A DNA stretch of 64,000 bases, taken from Ulva prolifera. Lineage: Eukaryota > Chlorophyta > Ulvophyceae > Ulvales > Ulvaceae. The stretch is from NCBI GenBank assembly GCA_023078555.1, contig CM041202.1, positions 4,398,022-4,462,021 on the forward strand. The letters run 5' to 3'. The notes below the pieces were generated by a model that made no database searches, was not told the origin of the DNA, and worked only from the letters and a program-made list of their open reading frames with translations. Both the position numbers and the translations under genes were made by a program. Shown one piece after another: positions 32,366 to 44,900 of this stretch (the first letter of the stretch is position 1; each line of letters starts with the position of its first letter).

Positions 32366-33081
32366 CCCTGCAGGGGCGCAAGGTCCCGCCCCGCAGCTTT
32401 GCCGACAGCCTCGATCGCGCACATCGCTGCAAGGCGGTACCAGACCTCGCCGATGGCGATGGGCCGGACACCTCCTGTCTGCTTCTGGAGAGCGAGGAGC
32501 TTCGAGTCGAGGAGTCCGCACTCGCGGGGCAGCATACCGGACAACATCAAGTTCACAAAATCGAGGGCCGCTTGGAACCCCCGGGCAGTACCCCCAGTGA
32601 CCGCAAGGATCATCTCAAAGGTCCAACCCGAGGGGCCCCCAGCTCGGCCTTTTTTGTGGTTCTTGATGCAGTCAAGCACACGCACAAGCAGGGTGCTGTC
32701 AATCTGAAGAGCAGGCACGTCGCACTCGAGAGGCGGCGGCGGCGCCGCCGCCGGGTGCAACGCACGCAACTTCTCCATGACGGCGGGGGACGACGTGTCG
32801 GCCGGCTTCTCGTCGTTCAGGCGACGGGCGGCAATGTGGATGCTCCCACCTTTCACTCCTGACTCCACTCGCTTTGCTAGACGCGCTTCCTCAGTCATCT
32901 CCTTCCGCCGATGGGTCACCGATGGCACGAAGCCTCCCTCCTCGTCCTCCAGCTCCCCACACCGGTACTTTGCCATGATGGCCAGCATGCGCTTGCCACC
33001 GTTGTCGGTGTCGCTGCCACCTCGCGGCTCAGCAAGGACAAGCGAGGGGAGGCGGAGGAGTGTGGCAATGGGGGCTAGCAC
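32366..33081 (-). pseudogene. LINE copy 2 ORF2, N-terminal part
   Basis: Open from the codon after the ORF1 TAG (33081) to the junction at 32366. It lacks the TGA and frameshifts of copy 1, so it shows the original frame: LPSLVLAEPRGGSD, then an Arg/Glu-rich region, then the RT fingers KQTGGVRPIAIGEV. The YLDD and nuclease parts are missing because the copy ends there. Confidence 0.75.
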
Positions 33082-34092
33082 CTAGTTCAACGCACTTCGG
33101 CCTCCTGCCTCTGCCGCAGCCGACGAGATAGCCTCGAGGGCCTGGGCAGAGCAGAGGCTAAAGTCACGGATGAGCTGTTCTGACACTGCCCGCTTGATGA
33201 ACTTGCGAGTGGTGCCGCCGCCATGTTGTTGGCCTGTGCGTGGACAGGCTTGAGCGGCGCGCAGCCCTTTGTGCTTCCTTGGCGCGTGCTTCCGGCCGCC
33301 TCCGCGTCCCTTTGCCGCTCTGCCGGCGCCACCGCGGCTCGTGCCGGCGCTTGGGGCGGCGGCTGCGGGCCGGGCGGGCTGCTCGCGCGTGCCGGCACCC
33401 GCGCCAGGTGCTGACTGTTCAGCGGTGGCTGCAGGCGGGTCGGCAGGGGCGGGCTGGGCTGGCGGCGGGGGTGGTGGTGGGGGAAGGTCCGGCTGAGGCT
33501 GCTCCACGGGGTGCGCGGCGCTTGCGCTGGCTGTGGCTCCACGGTCGGCGGGTTCATCATTGGCGGGAATCGGGCGGTTGGAAGATGGTCGGTGCGCTGG
33601 TGGTGCATCTGTAGGCGTCGCTGCTCCGGTGGCTGCTACAGGGGTGGGCGCTGGGGCTGGCGTGGCTGATGTGCTTGACGGACCTTCAGCAGCTGGAGCA
33701 GCGTTGGCTGCTTCTTCAGTGCAGGGAGGTTCCTCAGAGCAGCTCCGGGAGGGCTGGCCCGAGAGAGCACCGGGATCCTCTCTCAGCTTCGCCCTCCGCG
33801 ACCGCGGAGCGCTAGCTGGCACAGAATCAACTCGTACCTTGGTTGCGAGCTGCTTCTGGAGCCGGCTAGCGGCTGCATGCGGTTGCTTTGGAGTATCATC
33901 TGCTTTGCTGTTCTCAGCGTCGACCTCTGCGTGGCTGCCTTGCAAGCAGCACTCGCCCTCAGATCTTGCTGCTGCTGCTTCATCTTCTGTTTCTGGATGC
34001 AGCTGCGCGCGCTGGAGCTTTATGGGCGAGCGTGCTGGAGCTGCAACGCCTTCAGGCGTCCCAGAGCGCCTTCTCTTCGACGTCGAGGACAT
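33082..34092 (-). CDS. LINE copy 2 ORF1
   Basis: 336 codons, the same start and length as copy 1 with scattered substitutions. Its TAG stop (33082-33084) is at the same place as in copy 1 and in the same frame as the downstream ORF2. Composition and possible role are as described for copy 1. Confidence 0.65.
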   Translation of the reverse strand: MSSTSKRRRSGTPEGVAAPARSPIKLQRAQLHPETEDEAAAARSEGECCLQGSHAEVDAENSKADDTPKQPHAAASRLQKQLATKVRVDSVPASAPRSRRAKLREDPGALSGQPSRSCSEEPPCTEEAANAAPAAEGPSSTSATPAPAPTPVAATGAATPTDAPPAHRPSSNRPIPANDEPADRGATASASAAHPVEQPQPDLPPPPPPPPAQPAPADPPAATAEQSAPGAGAGTREQPARPAAAAPSAGTSRGGAGRAAKGRGGGRKHAPRKHKGLRAAQACPRTGQQHGGGTTRKFIKRAVSEQLIRDFSLCSAQALEAISSAAAEAGGRSALN

Positions 34093-34533
34093 GCTCTAAC
34101 AGAGCGCCGTCATAAAATACAATCCTGGCACATTGTTTTCTTTCCGTGCTTCGCGGGCGGGTTCTTTTGCTCCGCTCCTAGTCGCTTCAAGGACAGAGCC
34201 ACCGGGACTGCCACTTGCAGCCACAGCAACAAGGCACCGTCCTAAACGCGAGGGCCTAAACTAAACGCAGCAGTCTATTTCACGAAATAAAAAAAGTATA
34301 TTGGCATTGAGTTCACGAGAACGCTCGTGCTCCTAGGCGCTGGGCTGCACGACCGCTGTCGGTACAGCGCTCGGAAATTCCTCATCGCAGCTCAAAACAC
34401 AGACCAACGGACTGAAAAACAAAACTAAATATTCAGATGCCAATATCTACTGCGAATCGTGTTCGCAGGCCTGCGGCGCACAGGAGCAGAGCGCCACAGC
34501 AGCGTCACGAATACAATGGACGAAGAGTCAGGA

Positions 34534-35690
34534 GTGAAATCAGCAGAACCTTAGTGGCGCGTAACTTCGCAGCCCGCTCCTTCACGCCAAGCAGTCCTAA
34601 CAAGTCGGTACGGACAGGGCATGCCAACATGGCAAGCGTGAACGACTTGTAGTTGGTGGCAAAAACATAATTCAGATCAAGCAAGGGCTTGGCGAACCTA
34701 GGGCCGAGCTAGACCAACAATGTCATGGCCGCCGGGCTAAGTAAGTTGCGCACGGGGCCGTCCACGGGGCCCCAATCAGCTGCGCATAAATATCCACTCC
34801 ACCTGGCGCCTTAAGGGCACGCTTAATAGCCTTCGAAGACACCTTCTTCTTCAGAGGTCGGAAGGGTACCTTTTCACCGGCAGGTCAGACTCTAAGAAAA
34901 TCTGTCTAGCATCCCGGCACACAGCAATGAACGCGTGTCAAAGTGAGCGGCACAATTCACCATAACGTTGTACAGCCACAGCAGCATGCTAAACAGACGT
35001 CGAATAAAGTATAAGTCTTCCTGGGGAAAGCTAGCCAGGATCCTGGCATTGTTTTAAAGAAAAATTCGAATCAACACATGTAACGATCAACTCACGAGCG
35101 GAGTCCCACGTAACCGGGTCCTTCATGGCTTGGGTAGCTAATTCGCTGGCCATCTACAAGTAATAAAAGAATAATCAGGACAGAGATCTTGAGGTCACGA
35201 TACGTGTTGAATTCTTTGAGTCGCCGGGACGGAACGGACCTACGGTGTTGCGCGAGGTCTGCTGAATAACTGGGCTAAACGCCGCAGCACGAACGCTGTA
35301 CAGGCGAACATATACAAAACAAACAGATGTGAAAAGAGGCAAGAAATCAATACACATTTGAAGCACGACTGGGTGGCCCCAACCAGATCACTGTAAAACG
35401 TGCCTGGTTCCAGCAAGCGCTCGGTATAAATACCGATTGTGTGTGCGCCCTGGTCGTCCCCCTTCCAAAGCTGGCCTCGCCAGATCGCGTAGAGCGCAGA
35501 CCCAAGATCCTGAGTAACTGCGGGGGAAAGTAACATGTGGCCTTCGGAGCCTGAAGGCTGATCGCACACTGATTTCGTGTTCGGTGTGAGTGCTGTGTAT
35601 GCTAACAGCGGGCATGCATGCGAAGCCCCAAGGCTGCCGCGTAACATGCGTGAGTTCGGAAATCAACATGGGAGGTATGCATGCGACCCG
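34534..35690 (-). pseudogene. Diverged gypsy G1-like gag and LTR fragment
   Basis: Patchy similarity to the reverse complement of gypsy G1 5' sequence. 34640-34740 aligns with gag around 8360-8460 (GGGCA.TGCCAACATGGCAAGC..., TTGGCGAACCTAGGGCC), and 34850-34870 with CAGAGGACGGAATGG. 35425-35490 matches the LTR around 9160-9215, including a TATAAATA box and CTGGCCTCGCC. Many stops and indels mark an old relative. Ends are approximate. Confidence 0.55.
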
Positions 35691-36179
35691 GTCTGTCAGA
35701 TACCAGTCTAGCTTGGGCAAGACATGACCGCTCATGCGATGGTCTAGGTAATCTGTTATAATACAATGCCAACTAAGCATGGCTACGTAAGCTCGCCGAG
35801 TTGGTGCACTCGTAGCCACGTCCAGTAAGGTGTGGCATACACGTATCATTGTGATTCGAGTGTACATGACGCTGTACATAAATTGCGTGCACATGTGTGC
35901 ATAATAATAATGCACGTGATATATAATGTATAAGTGGCATTGTACAAACGCCAGTCTAAATTTCGAGGGTAGTTGCAGTGGTCTGCGCTGCAGCCTTAGG
36001 TGTGTACAGGTGTGCCGCGCCAGCATGCGCCTAGTGAGATATATCACACAACACATGCCATACTGCAAAAGATCTGCTGCATGATGTCGCATCGAATGAC
36101 GGAGTGGTATGTCCGATTAGACACGCTGGGACAATATGGGTGGGCTTATCTGGTGTGAATGTGGTATGCATAAATGCAT
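35691..36179. other. Unassigned spacer before solo LTR
   Basis: About 490 bp, somewhat AT-rich, no gene or repeat recognised. Confidence 0.35.
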
Positions 36180-36184
36180 GAATG

Positions 36185-36556
36185 TGTAATACTCAAGGAT
36201 CTATGCGCAACATTAGACAAACTACCTAGTGGGCTGCAGAGTCGTTACCTGTGGAGCACTTAGGCCGTATGTCGGCAATGCACAGATCAGGGGATGTATT
36301 GTATTGCAGAGAGGCAATACATGAACCACGTAAGACTATAAGAGAATGGTTACAGTAGACTTGGAGGCACATGACTACATGCCAATGATGAGTCAAGTCT
36401 ACGGCGGTCATAATCACAGTGACCGCACACAATCCTCGCATGGATTGTGCTCATGCATATGTCCCAACGTAACAAGAGTTGGGCCCGTGGCCACCACACT
36501 CATGTGCGTACTTGCATGTCATGCATTGTGTCCCAGGATGGACCTCATATATGACA
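36185..36556 (-). repeat. Solo LTR, copia B family
   Basis: 372 bp. On minus it begins TGTCATATATGAGGTCC and ends near GAGTATTACA. It is flanked by the exact 5-bp duplication GAATG (36180-36184, 36557-36561). It matches the LTRs at 49114-49490 and 51840-52233 with noticeable divergence. A solo LTR with intact duplication means the element inserted here and was later removed by LTR-LTR recombination. Confidence 0.88.
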
Positions 36557-36727
36557 GAATGTAACACACGTGCACGGTTGTGATGTGGTACATGGTGTGA
36601 TGCTGGCACTTATTATTGAGGTATTAATCACCTCTGGTATCTCTGATATGTGGCTAATACATATGTATCTAGCAGGGAATTTCACGATGTGTTCATGCAT
36701 CTTCGATGTTGCCTAGATACGGTGTTC

Positions 36728-36990
36728 GAATGCAAGCGCGAGTGGAAGCGTCATACCGTAAGTTTAGTTGGGCGAAATGTTAAGTATGTGTGCGGAGTAC
36801 TTAGCACATGACGCCTGAGATTTGGGATCACACCTGCATGGTCAGTAATCGAGTCAGATACTTGAACCATGACCTTGTTCGACCTATACAGAGAGCTGGA
36901 ATGTGTCTTCTCATGCGCGGGCTGGTGACTGCCACGTGTCACCCCGTGCGTGCATTCGCATGTGCACTACAAGGCACTTTCACAACATAC
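36728..36990 (+). pseudogene. Gypsy G2 fragment (post-RNase H region)
   Basis: Matches, in opposite orientation, 47455-47740 of the decayed gypsy G2: CGTAAGTTTAGTT.GGCGAAATG, TAAGTATGTGTGCGGAG and CATGACCTTGTTCGACCT are shared. Encodes a broken KRHTVSLV.RNVKYVCG frame. Boundaries by eye. Confidence 0.6.
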
Positions 36991-37004
36991 GGTGCACATA
37001 ATCG

Positions 37005-37550
37005 GAAGAACTTGGGCATCAGAACAACTCCTCACACTCATGCTTCAGGCCCACACCGGAAACCCCACGGTCAACGTCGACCACATTTCAGCTTGGAGAC
37101 TTGTTCAGCACAACAATCTCGCTACTGATATCGAACTCCGCGGGTTCGCAACATTCACATCCATAGCCAAAGGTTCATGGCGCCTACGGACAAGGATCTC
37201 AAGTTTCCGTGCAAGCAATTGAGTTGGCACAACTGTGTGAAGGCAAGTCCTTGCCACGGCATGCGGGGGATCCACAGTCTCTCTCCCTGGTGTTGGACTC
37301 CTCGACATCATTACGCTTCTCTTCCCAAGCATGCTTCGGCCCCCACACCCCTTTCAACATCTCAGATAATGTTCCCGAGTGGTGCCCTAACGGAGCCCGA
37401 GCGGTGGAAAGGCTTGTCGGTGGAATGGGCGGCGGCTGCTCCATTGTTGCTCGTCATGGAATTCATGTCCTCATCTCCATCAAGACACCCGGATACAAAC
37501 ATGGGGAGCATGGGTGCACCTATAGACAGACAAAGCATCATTAGAACAAC
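37005..37550 (-). pseudogene. Diverged copia A-like pol linker
   Basis: The first ~170 bp align with copia A linker DNA around 11935-12095 in the same orientation (CATGCT...GCTTCAGGCC.GCACCGGA, CTTGGAGACTTG, CCATAGCCAAAGG). The rest fades but keeps the composition. Many changes, so an old copy. Confidence 0.5.
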
Positions 37551-38963
37551 AAAAAAACATTAGAGGCAATTTAAAAGCTAGAAGAAGGACAGCACAGCAC
37601 ACTCCATATCACACTTCCGCAACACGGGTCATCACAAGCTCGGTGGTGCAACTACTTTACGGCACGTGGTTCTCGCACTAGCCAGTCCTCCATGCAGGGA
37701 CTTCAATGTCACTATGCGCCATCATGAAATTGATGCTTGCCATGCTTCGCCATAGCAAAGTGTCCCAGGGGGGGACACAGCGCCTCCGCAATGGTACCCG
37801 GCCGCAGCGGATTCCTGTGTCAATGATGATGATGCCATGTGGCAGAAGTGCAAGTTTATAGTGCGCCAGAAGAAGGCTGTTCAGGCGGTGCCACGACGAT
37901 TGTTGCTGATGCGTGGACCAAGCTGTACAGAGGCAGCAGCTCGCATATCGTAGGACCGAGCTAAGTCTCATTAAGATGTCAAGAAGGTGAATGTTCGGAT
38001 GAAACTCATGCAGGAGGAGTGTTGACCATGAGCCAGAGTCTGTAAGGTTCAGCACGACGCATAGCGCAAGGAACACTGGGAGTGCATGCATCTTTGGACG
38101 CAGATAGACGTGCGTATCTCGAGATACTATGAATCAATTTAAATAATCTGAGTGGACGTGCGCTATTGTGTGCAATTGAGCCCGGGGAAAGACAGCACGT
38201 TGGTCCAACGTGCGGAACGCATGCAGGTGCGCAGTTGCTCGAGCGTGGATCATTCGCGTGCTTTGCAAGAATCACAAATCCTTAGACTTTGCAACCATCA
38301 ATGATTCATGAGTCACAGCATTGCTGCCTCGATGCTCTTAAAATCTTGATGCACTGTATCGCACCGTCGCCATGGGCGCACCAGCCTGACGCGAAGGCCT
38401 GTGAAGGTTGGACCTCTGCAAAGGAACGCTTCTGCCATTATATTTTTGGTTTCAATTGTGCAAGATGACCACATGAAATATGACCATATTTAACATGAAT
38501 GCGCAAAAAATCGCGTTCCGTTCGAAACGAAGGAGGATACCTCACAAGCGGACAATGGCTGTTGCGGTTGGTGCATCATGGCACAATTCATCAGCTCGAC
38601 ATTTCGCGGTCAGGATGTCAGCTTGCTCCAAGCGCAGTAGGTGCATGTCTTTGCTTCGAGCAGCAGGGGAAGGCTCCGGTCAGCCGGTTGATTTAGAGAC
38701 TCTTCCAGGTGTAGACAGGCTGAAATTGCTTTCGCTCTGAATACGCGCACAGCCGCCCTCATTGCCATGGTGATTGGCCTTCTGTGAGTTGCACCCGCAG
38801 TGTCCCACGTCGTCATGTTCCGGGCGCAGGCTTCAAGGGCTCAGGCTTCAAGCAGTCAGCAAGCACACTAGTTTTCAGCAAAATTAGTCGCGCGTGTTAT
38901 CGGAGGGCTACGAAGCGGCTTGAATAGCAGCAATTTTGCATCTGGGTTGTCTGAGAATGGCTA
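37551..38963. other. Spacer upstream of P450 gene
   Basis: About 1.4 kb with no recognised gene. It should contain the P450 promoter and possibly a 5' exon encoding the membrane anchor. The frame 38480-38740 on plus is short and Ser/Arg-rich without a hydrophobic run, so I do not assign it. Confidence 0.35.
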
Positions 38964-38964
38964 G

Positions 38965-41900
38965 TGCCCGGAACCAATGACAAAGATGGCCGTTCACCTG
39001 GTGACGCTCGAGCGCCTGTTTATGCAGTTGACCAAGGTTTGCCGTTCATTGGCAACGTAATCGGATATTCCGGTAAGGATGGCGATATGAGGGATAAATT
39101 TGAGAAGTACGGGCACGCCTTCGTCATGAAAACAGGCCCCCGATCACAGGTGCTTTGTATCGACCGCCCAGAAGATATTACCACAGTCCTGAACAGTAAA
39201 GCGTTCATGCCAGCATGGCCACGTGCGTGCCCATTCTTGCTTACACTGCTATAGACCTGCAGCGACCTCCGCAGGGGCATTAGGCCCTTGCTGCGGCAAG
39301 GATCCGAAATGATCAACAGTATCGTCACATCAGCCTTGCAATCGGAAGCAGGATCATTTCCACAAGCGTTTCATTGGCAAGTTCCATTGGCAGCTTGAAC
39401 ACTCACCCATCTGCAAACTTATTCTGCGGCGACCGGGGCTCATGTACGCTGGCACTTTGTCCGGAAAACTCGAAGCTAAACTTCAGGCCTGTGTACAATC
39501 AAATAATAGATGTTTGTTGCGAATGTTCGAACTAGCCAGGCTCGTGTCATGCGCTGATTGTCGGTGGCTTGCGCACGGTTAGACAGGACAGATATGTGCA
39601 AAGCATGCCTTGATACTCTTAGTTTCAGGTCGTCTCAAACCCAGGCATCTACCGCGCAAGTGAATCTGTTGTTTTGATAGGCTGTAGCAACCGCAACGCT
39701 GAGGATGATGCACAACATGTAGAGACGCCAATGTCAACGTCGAAATGGATGCGGCTATATGTAATCATGCATACATACACCAGGCTTTATGCACGTGCCA
39801 CTATATATGCCACTACATTGATGCAAAAAAATCTGGGCCGCTGCACTGAAGGTGCAGCAGAACGATTCGTTGTCCATTCACCACCTCTATGCGTGCTCGA
39901 GACGAGTCGATGGCGTCAGGAGTCACTTGACACTGCGGTACCCAGTGATGTCAGTACAATCACAGGAACCCCATAGGAATCTGCGGCCCAATTCCCATGA
40001 TGATTCGCCACGCATACATCGCCCTGCCAACAACTCATCTGCACCCATCAAGCAGGAGCCGTATGTACAGCCTGGGCGTTAAGCCCCCACGGTGCTTCGG
40101 TAGTATGGTACGTGGAAATGTATTCTCTGATGCAGCAGACGATTACACGGCTGTCTTGATCCCGAAAAGCAACAGAGCATGGGATGGGTGCATGTGCTCA
40201 ATGTCAGCCCACACTGTGACGTGCCATGGCTGTCGACAACGTCAGGATTTAGTATCCAATCGCTCGAGAATGTTGTGTATTGGGCTCAAACACAAGTACT
40301 CTCGCATCGGGGCGGCCACAAGCTCTGTATGCGACTCTCAAATGGCATTTAGTGAAGGTGGACCATCATATTGGTGCTCGTTTTGTACATGCAAGAGCAT
40401 GCTGCCCCAACAGGCCAGTGTTGCCTTAGCTCCCTTGCATATCAGACGCACGAGACGTGGCTAGATTTACAGCATAACTGGTCTGCTGCGATGACGACTT
40501 CTGATTTGCAATCAAGATCACAGTCGTGCCCGTATCATAGTAGTAGTAACCCCTAGCCCGAACCAATGCCCATGCACAACAAATCGCAGCGTCATTGCAT
40601 CCGCAACTTGTTTACCGGGCACCTATACACTTGTGATGAGTTGTGTTTGGCGTGTGTTCTGCAACTCATGCGTGCTGGCTCCGCTTTCAGGCTGTGTTGA
40701 CCAATGTGACTTGACTCGATGATGTGTCGGCGCTGAAAGTGTGAAACATATGGCGGTTCCAGGCACTGTGCAGGTCACCCCCTGTGGCCACTGCATTTTC
40801 TATGAAATTTGACCCATGATGGAGTCAAAGATAATGTGTTCGTTAGGTTGCATTGCCGCATTTAGCATCGCAAATGGGAATGTTGGCAATGGGATCCCAA
40901 ATCAGCTCGGCAGCGGCACGTTTGCACTGGCTTCCATGAGGTATTCAATGGCACATCAAGTCCACATGTTCAGTCCAGCGTGCAATTTACGAGTTGTGTC
41001 GAATCAGACACACATGCACCGCTGAGGCATCCATTCACCGGGCATCCCCACTGCATTGCCAGCCAGCTCACTATGCTGCTACCTACAGCCACGCCCGCAG
41101 GGAACATGTCGTACACACGGGTCTGTGCCACTTGATTGAGACTGTTCCCATAATCCTAGCTTGTTTGATGTTGAGCGCACATCCTTCGATGTTTGAAAAC
41201 TTGATGCACACACAAAATGTCCCAGTCTTGGCATTACACCACCTTTGGTGTTCCAGCCCTGCAACGATAAACCGTTGTTAATATCCTTTCATGTGTTTCT
41301 TGCAGACATCATGCTAGGAAAACACGACACTGTGGTAGTCAGAAATGTGCAGGAAGCATTGAGTCTGATTCAGGTTCAAGCTTTTGTTGACGTTGCGGCA
41401 AATGTACCAATTCATGTGCGTTGATGAATGGGACACTGCTGGAAATCATCTACACTCTTCAGTCAGGACAAGGGCTAACATGTTTATTACGAACTGTGTG
41501 TTTGGTATGAGTGGTTGAGTGCTTTGACCAGCTGTTGACCTCACTTTGACGAAATCAACGCTATCACAACACCCACTGCCTGGGAAATATTGCATGCTCA
41601 ACTTCGGTGCAGGCCCTGGCCACTTTTTGACTGTATATCGTCGCCACACATACCTCCTATAAGTTTCATGCGTATTCAGGTTTCATGCGCATCACATGCA
41701 GCTCACTACGTCATGACATGTGGAAAGTCATGTCAAATCACGCATGAGGTAGATACTCGTTTTTGAAAACATCGAGACTCTCATATGTCTGATACTGTGT
41801 AATGCGCCGTTACCTTTTCACGCAAGTGTATGCCGTGCATTCCAGTCTAAGGTAAAACCATGTCACATGGGCCACGTGGCATCAGTCGGATGAATGTATG

Positions 41901-44900
41901 CCGGCGTAGTCCCCAACATGGTAGGCATGGAGTTTGCAGAGCTATGTGTGCCAGAAGCTAGAGTAGCATCCTTCATGTGTACCTCATTGTATCAAAGTGT
42001 ATACTGTTGTCTATTTGTCGCCTCTATACGCCATAAATACAGAACAGTTCCGGATGTGTCGTGTAACAATATCACAGACTTTCGAGGGAAGCTGCATATT
42101 TGACAGATTTATATTGCGCATGGTGTTTTGTATACATGGCCGTGCATGCATGGATCTCTGTGCGTATGGGGTGCGCCATTGTTGACGAGAGTTACGTTGT
42201 GCGGCTGGTTGTCTTGCGCGGGGTGTTTGTTGTGGCACGTGTGAGATGTGAATTTGTTCTTGTGCTGCGCGCAGGTCCTGTGGTGCTACTTGCCTCCCCG
42301 TCTTCGTCCTTGTAACGCATGTTGCCCCAGCAGAATCAACTATTGTATGCAGCGTCCGTGATGCGTATGCTGGCACCGGAGCGGGGTAGCATGAGCAATC
42401 AGGAGGCGCGTCCGTGGAGAGCTGCCCTTGCCAACATCACATCCCCAAGTGCTGTGGCACACATGCTGTTGCCCTTGTTTGCTCCTGCATTTGAGCGCCA
42501 CATGCGCGTCCTTGTATCGGCGGACACACCTGTTCGATGGGTAGACACATCTCGGCGACTAACTTTTGGTGTGGCATCACGAGCAATCATGGGCAGTTTG
42601 ATAACAGAGGATGAAATTGATGCACTCTATGATGACTATGTGATATATGCACAAGGCGCGTTTCAAACGGTGCGGCACCTAAATCTCAGTGCATCTGCAC
42701 AATTGCATCACCTGTCTGCTTGGTAGGTACAGCCTGCATGTACAGAATCGGACCTGGACCAGGAATTCGGTGACGCACCTGTGGGTGATGCTTGTTGTTT
42801 GCAGGTTCGCACAGGTATGTCACCTCGCCAGCAAGTTGAGTATTTATCCTTTTTGGCTGCAGCATCATCTTTTCTGCATGGTCACACTTGTGGACTTGCT
42901 ACAACTTTTGACATGTTTTGGTGTATGCCTTGCAACAAACAGGCTGGGACACTTCTGTGACGATCTACAGTGAGCATGGTGGACACGCAGTTCCCCGGAC
43001 GCATATAGTTAGCAAACTGTGCTACCTACAATTGCACAAATCTACTGGGTAGAGTTGCACCGCCCGCGTGATCGTGCAGGACTTTGGCCTCGAAGAGGGA
43101 CTGCCTTTTACAGCCTACAACAGAGGTTGTGCTGCACGGCGGAGGCTAGTGGACTTCCTCGCGCCAAGGATTGCAGATGCTGTGTCAAGCGGCAGCTCCT
43201 TGTCTAGTGATTTGTTGATCACAAAGCTCATGAACTACATGCGCGCTGAGCACCTGACCTCGTTTGGGAAGGCATCAAGGACATGGCAGCCTCCCCAGAA
43301 TGAACACGAGCGTCAGAATCAGCTAGCCAAAACTTTAGTAGGCGAGGCGGTGATGCTCATGTTTGCTGGCACAGACACAACTGCATACTCTTTGACGGCA
43401 GTCCTACCACTGCTGTATCTACATCCAGAATGGCTGGCTGCACTCAATAGTGAGCAGGACAGGGTAGTTGCGGAGCTGGGAGATACTATTGGACGACAGG
43501 TTTGTTTTCAGAAAATCAAACATAAGTTGAACTCTGTTGCCCGTGGACTCAATTATGCGGTGCATAATCGCAACCTGTGCACTCCAGTGAGGCGACCTCT
43601 AGAGCAAATCAGCATTTGAGCGTTGACGACATGCCCGCTAGGTTTGTAGCTGAGCACCAGCATATTGTGTGCATTCAGACTTTGTGGAGCGTTTTTCGGA
43701 GGCTAACCAACGTCGACCAATTCGGTCTTCGTTGAGAGGAACCATTCATACCATCGATGATGATGCTAAGGTTTTCTGTGCTCAGGGCATTGTACGTAGT
43801 AGCTGCGCACTGCATGTACTTGCATAAGATATTTAGACTTCGCATCAGCGATCAAGTTCCGATGACTTGTTCTGCAGGCAGTTGAAGCGAGTGCTGTGGC
43901 CACCGCTATTGCTCAGGAGACGGTGAGATTAAAGCAGGCTGTCAAGTCCACGTACCGGGTTGCCATTGATGAAGCAATCGTAGCCGGCGTGAAAGTGCCA
44001 CCAAGAACCGTTGTGCAGGCTTACTGGCACCCTGCAACTCTTGCTACAGGGCCAGGCATTGAAGAATTTCGACCCGAGTACTGGCTGTCGGAGGATCACC
44101 GCACATGTCAAACAAATGATGACCCCAACAGCATGCAGGCGCGCCCACCTCACTCGAATTTTCACTACTCACTGGCAGTCGACGTGATAGAATGCAGCAA
44201 GCATCAAGAAAGTGAGCCTCAGATGTCCATGACCATGGTGAAAACTTGCATATGGCACTCGCGTATGCACAGCATGCTGTATTCATTACAGTTGCCATTT
44301 CAGACATCATCATCACAGGAGTACCCATAATATAACGTTGCAACAGCCTGCTCATATCTGACCCACACCAAGAAGAATGTCCACAGTTGAAACCATACAA
44401 TAGTTGCACGTATATCTGGCCGAGTAGGCACACATGGCTCCTGCCCGCTTGACCAGGAAGACAGCTGTGGGTCTGCGGGCCACCTTTTTTTTCTCTTGAG
44501 CTGCAATTATACCAACTGATAGTTGACCTGCGCTATCCTGCCTGTCAGTTGACGACTTTAAATTAGCCTGGTGAATTTCGTGTGTTCATGAGCGCAGCTG
44601 TGTTGAGCTAGTTTGTTCTCTGAAGATGACACCTGTGTTGCTCAACAGTCATTGAACCTCACAACAGCTTGCGCAAGCGTCCGTCTGGTAAACTTGAATG
44701 GCCAAGTAGAAGCCCAGCTGCTGGTAGCATATTGTAAGTATCCAAACATGCCTATCCCCCGTATTCCCCCCCCCCCCCCCCCCCCCCCCTTCACTTCAGT
44801 CGCTCTAGCCAGATCTGATATTGAAATAACCGCACTTGTCTGTTGATTACATTGCTTTGGTTGAGAACATGGTCATCAATGCATAACAAAGGTAGATCCC

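Larger units (their letters stand above)
32366..34533 (-). mobile_element. LINE copy 2, 3'-truncated
   Basis: Reverse-orientation copy of the LINE with the 5' end at about 34533 (same terminal TCCTGACTCTTCG) and similarity ending at CTGCAG (32366), inside the RT domain. Loss of the 3' half is unusual, since LINE truncation normally removes 5' ends. This points to a later break or recombination rather than abortive reverse transcription. Together with copy 1 it forms inverted arms of ~2.2 kb. Confidence 0.85.

Noticed and set aside
39245-39385. Extra P450 exon (CSDLRRGIRPLL...)
   Set aside because: Exon 1 joins exon 2 in frame and restores the usual WPPS...SMSN region without it.
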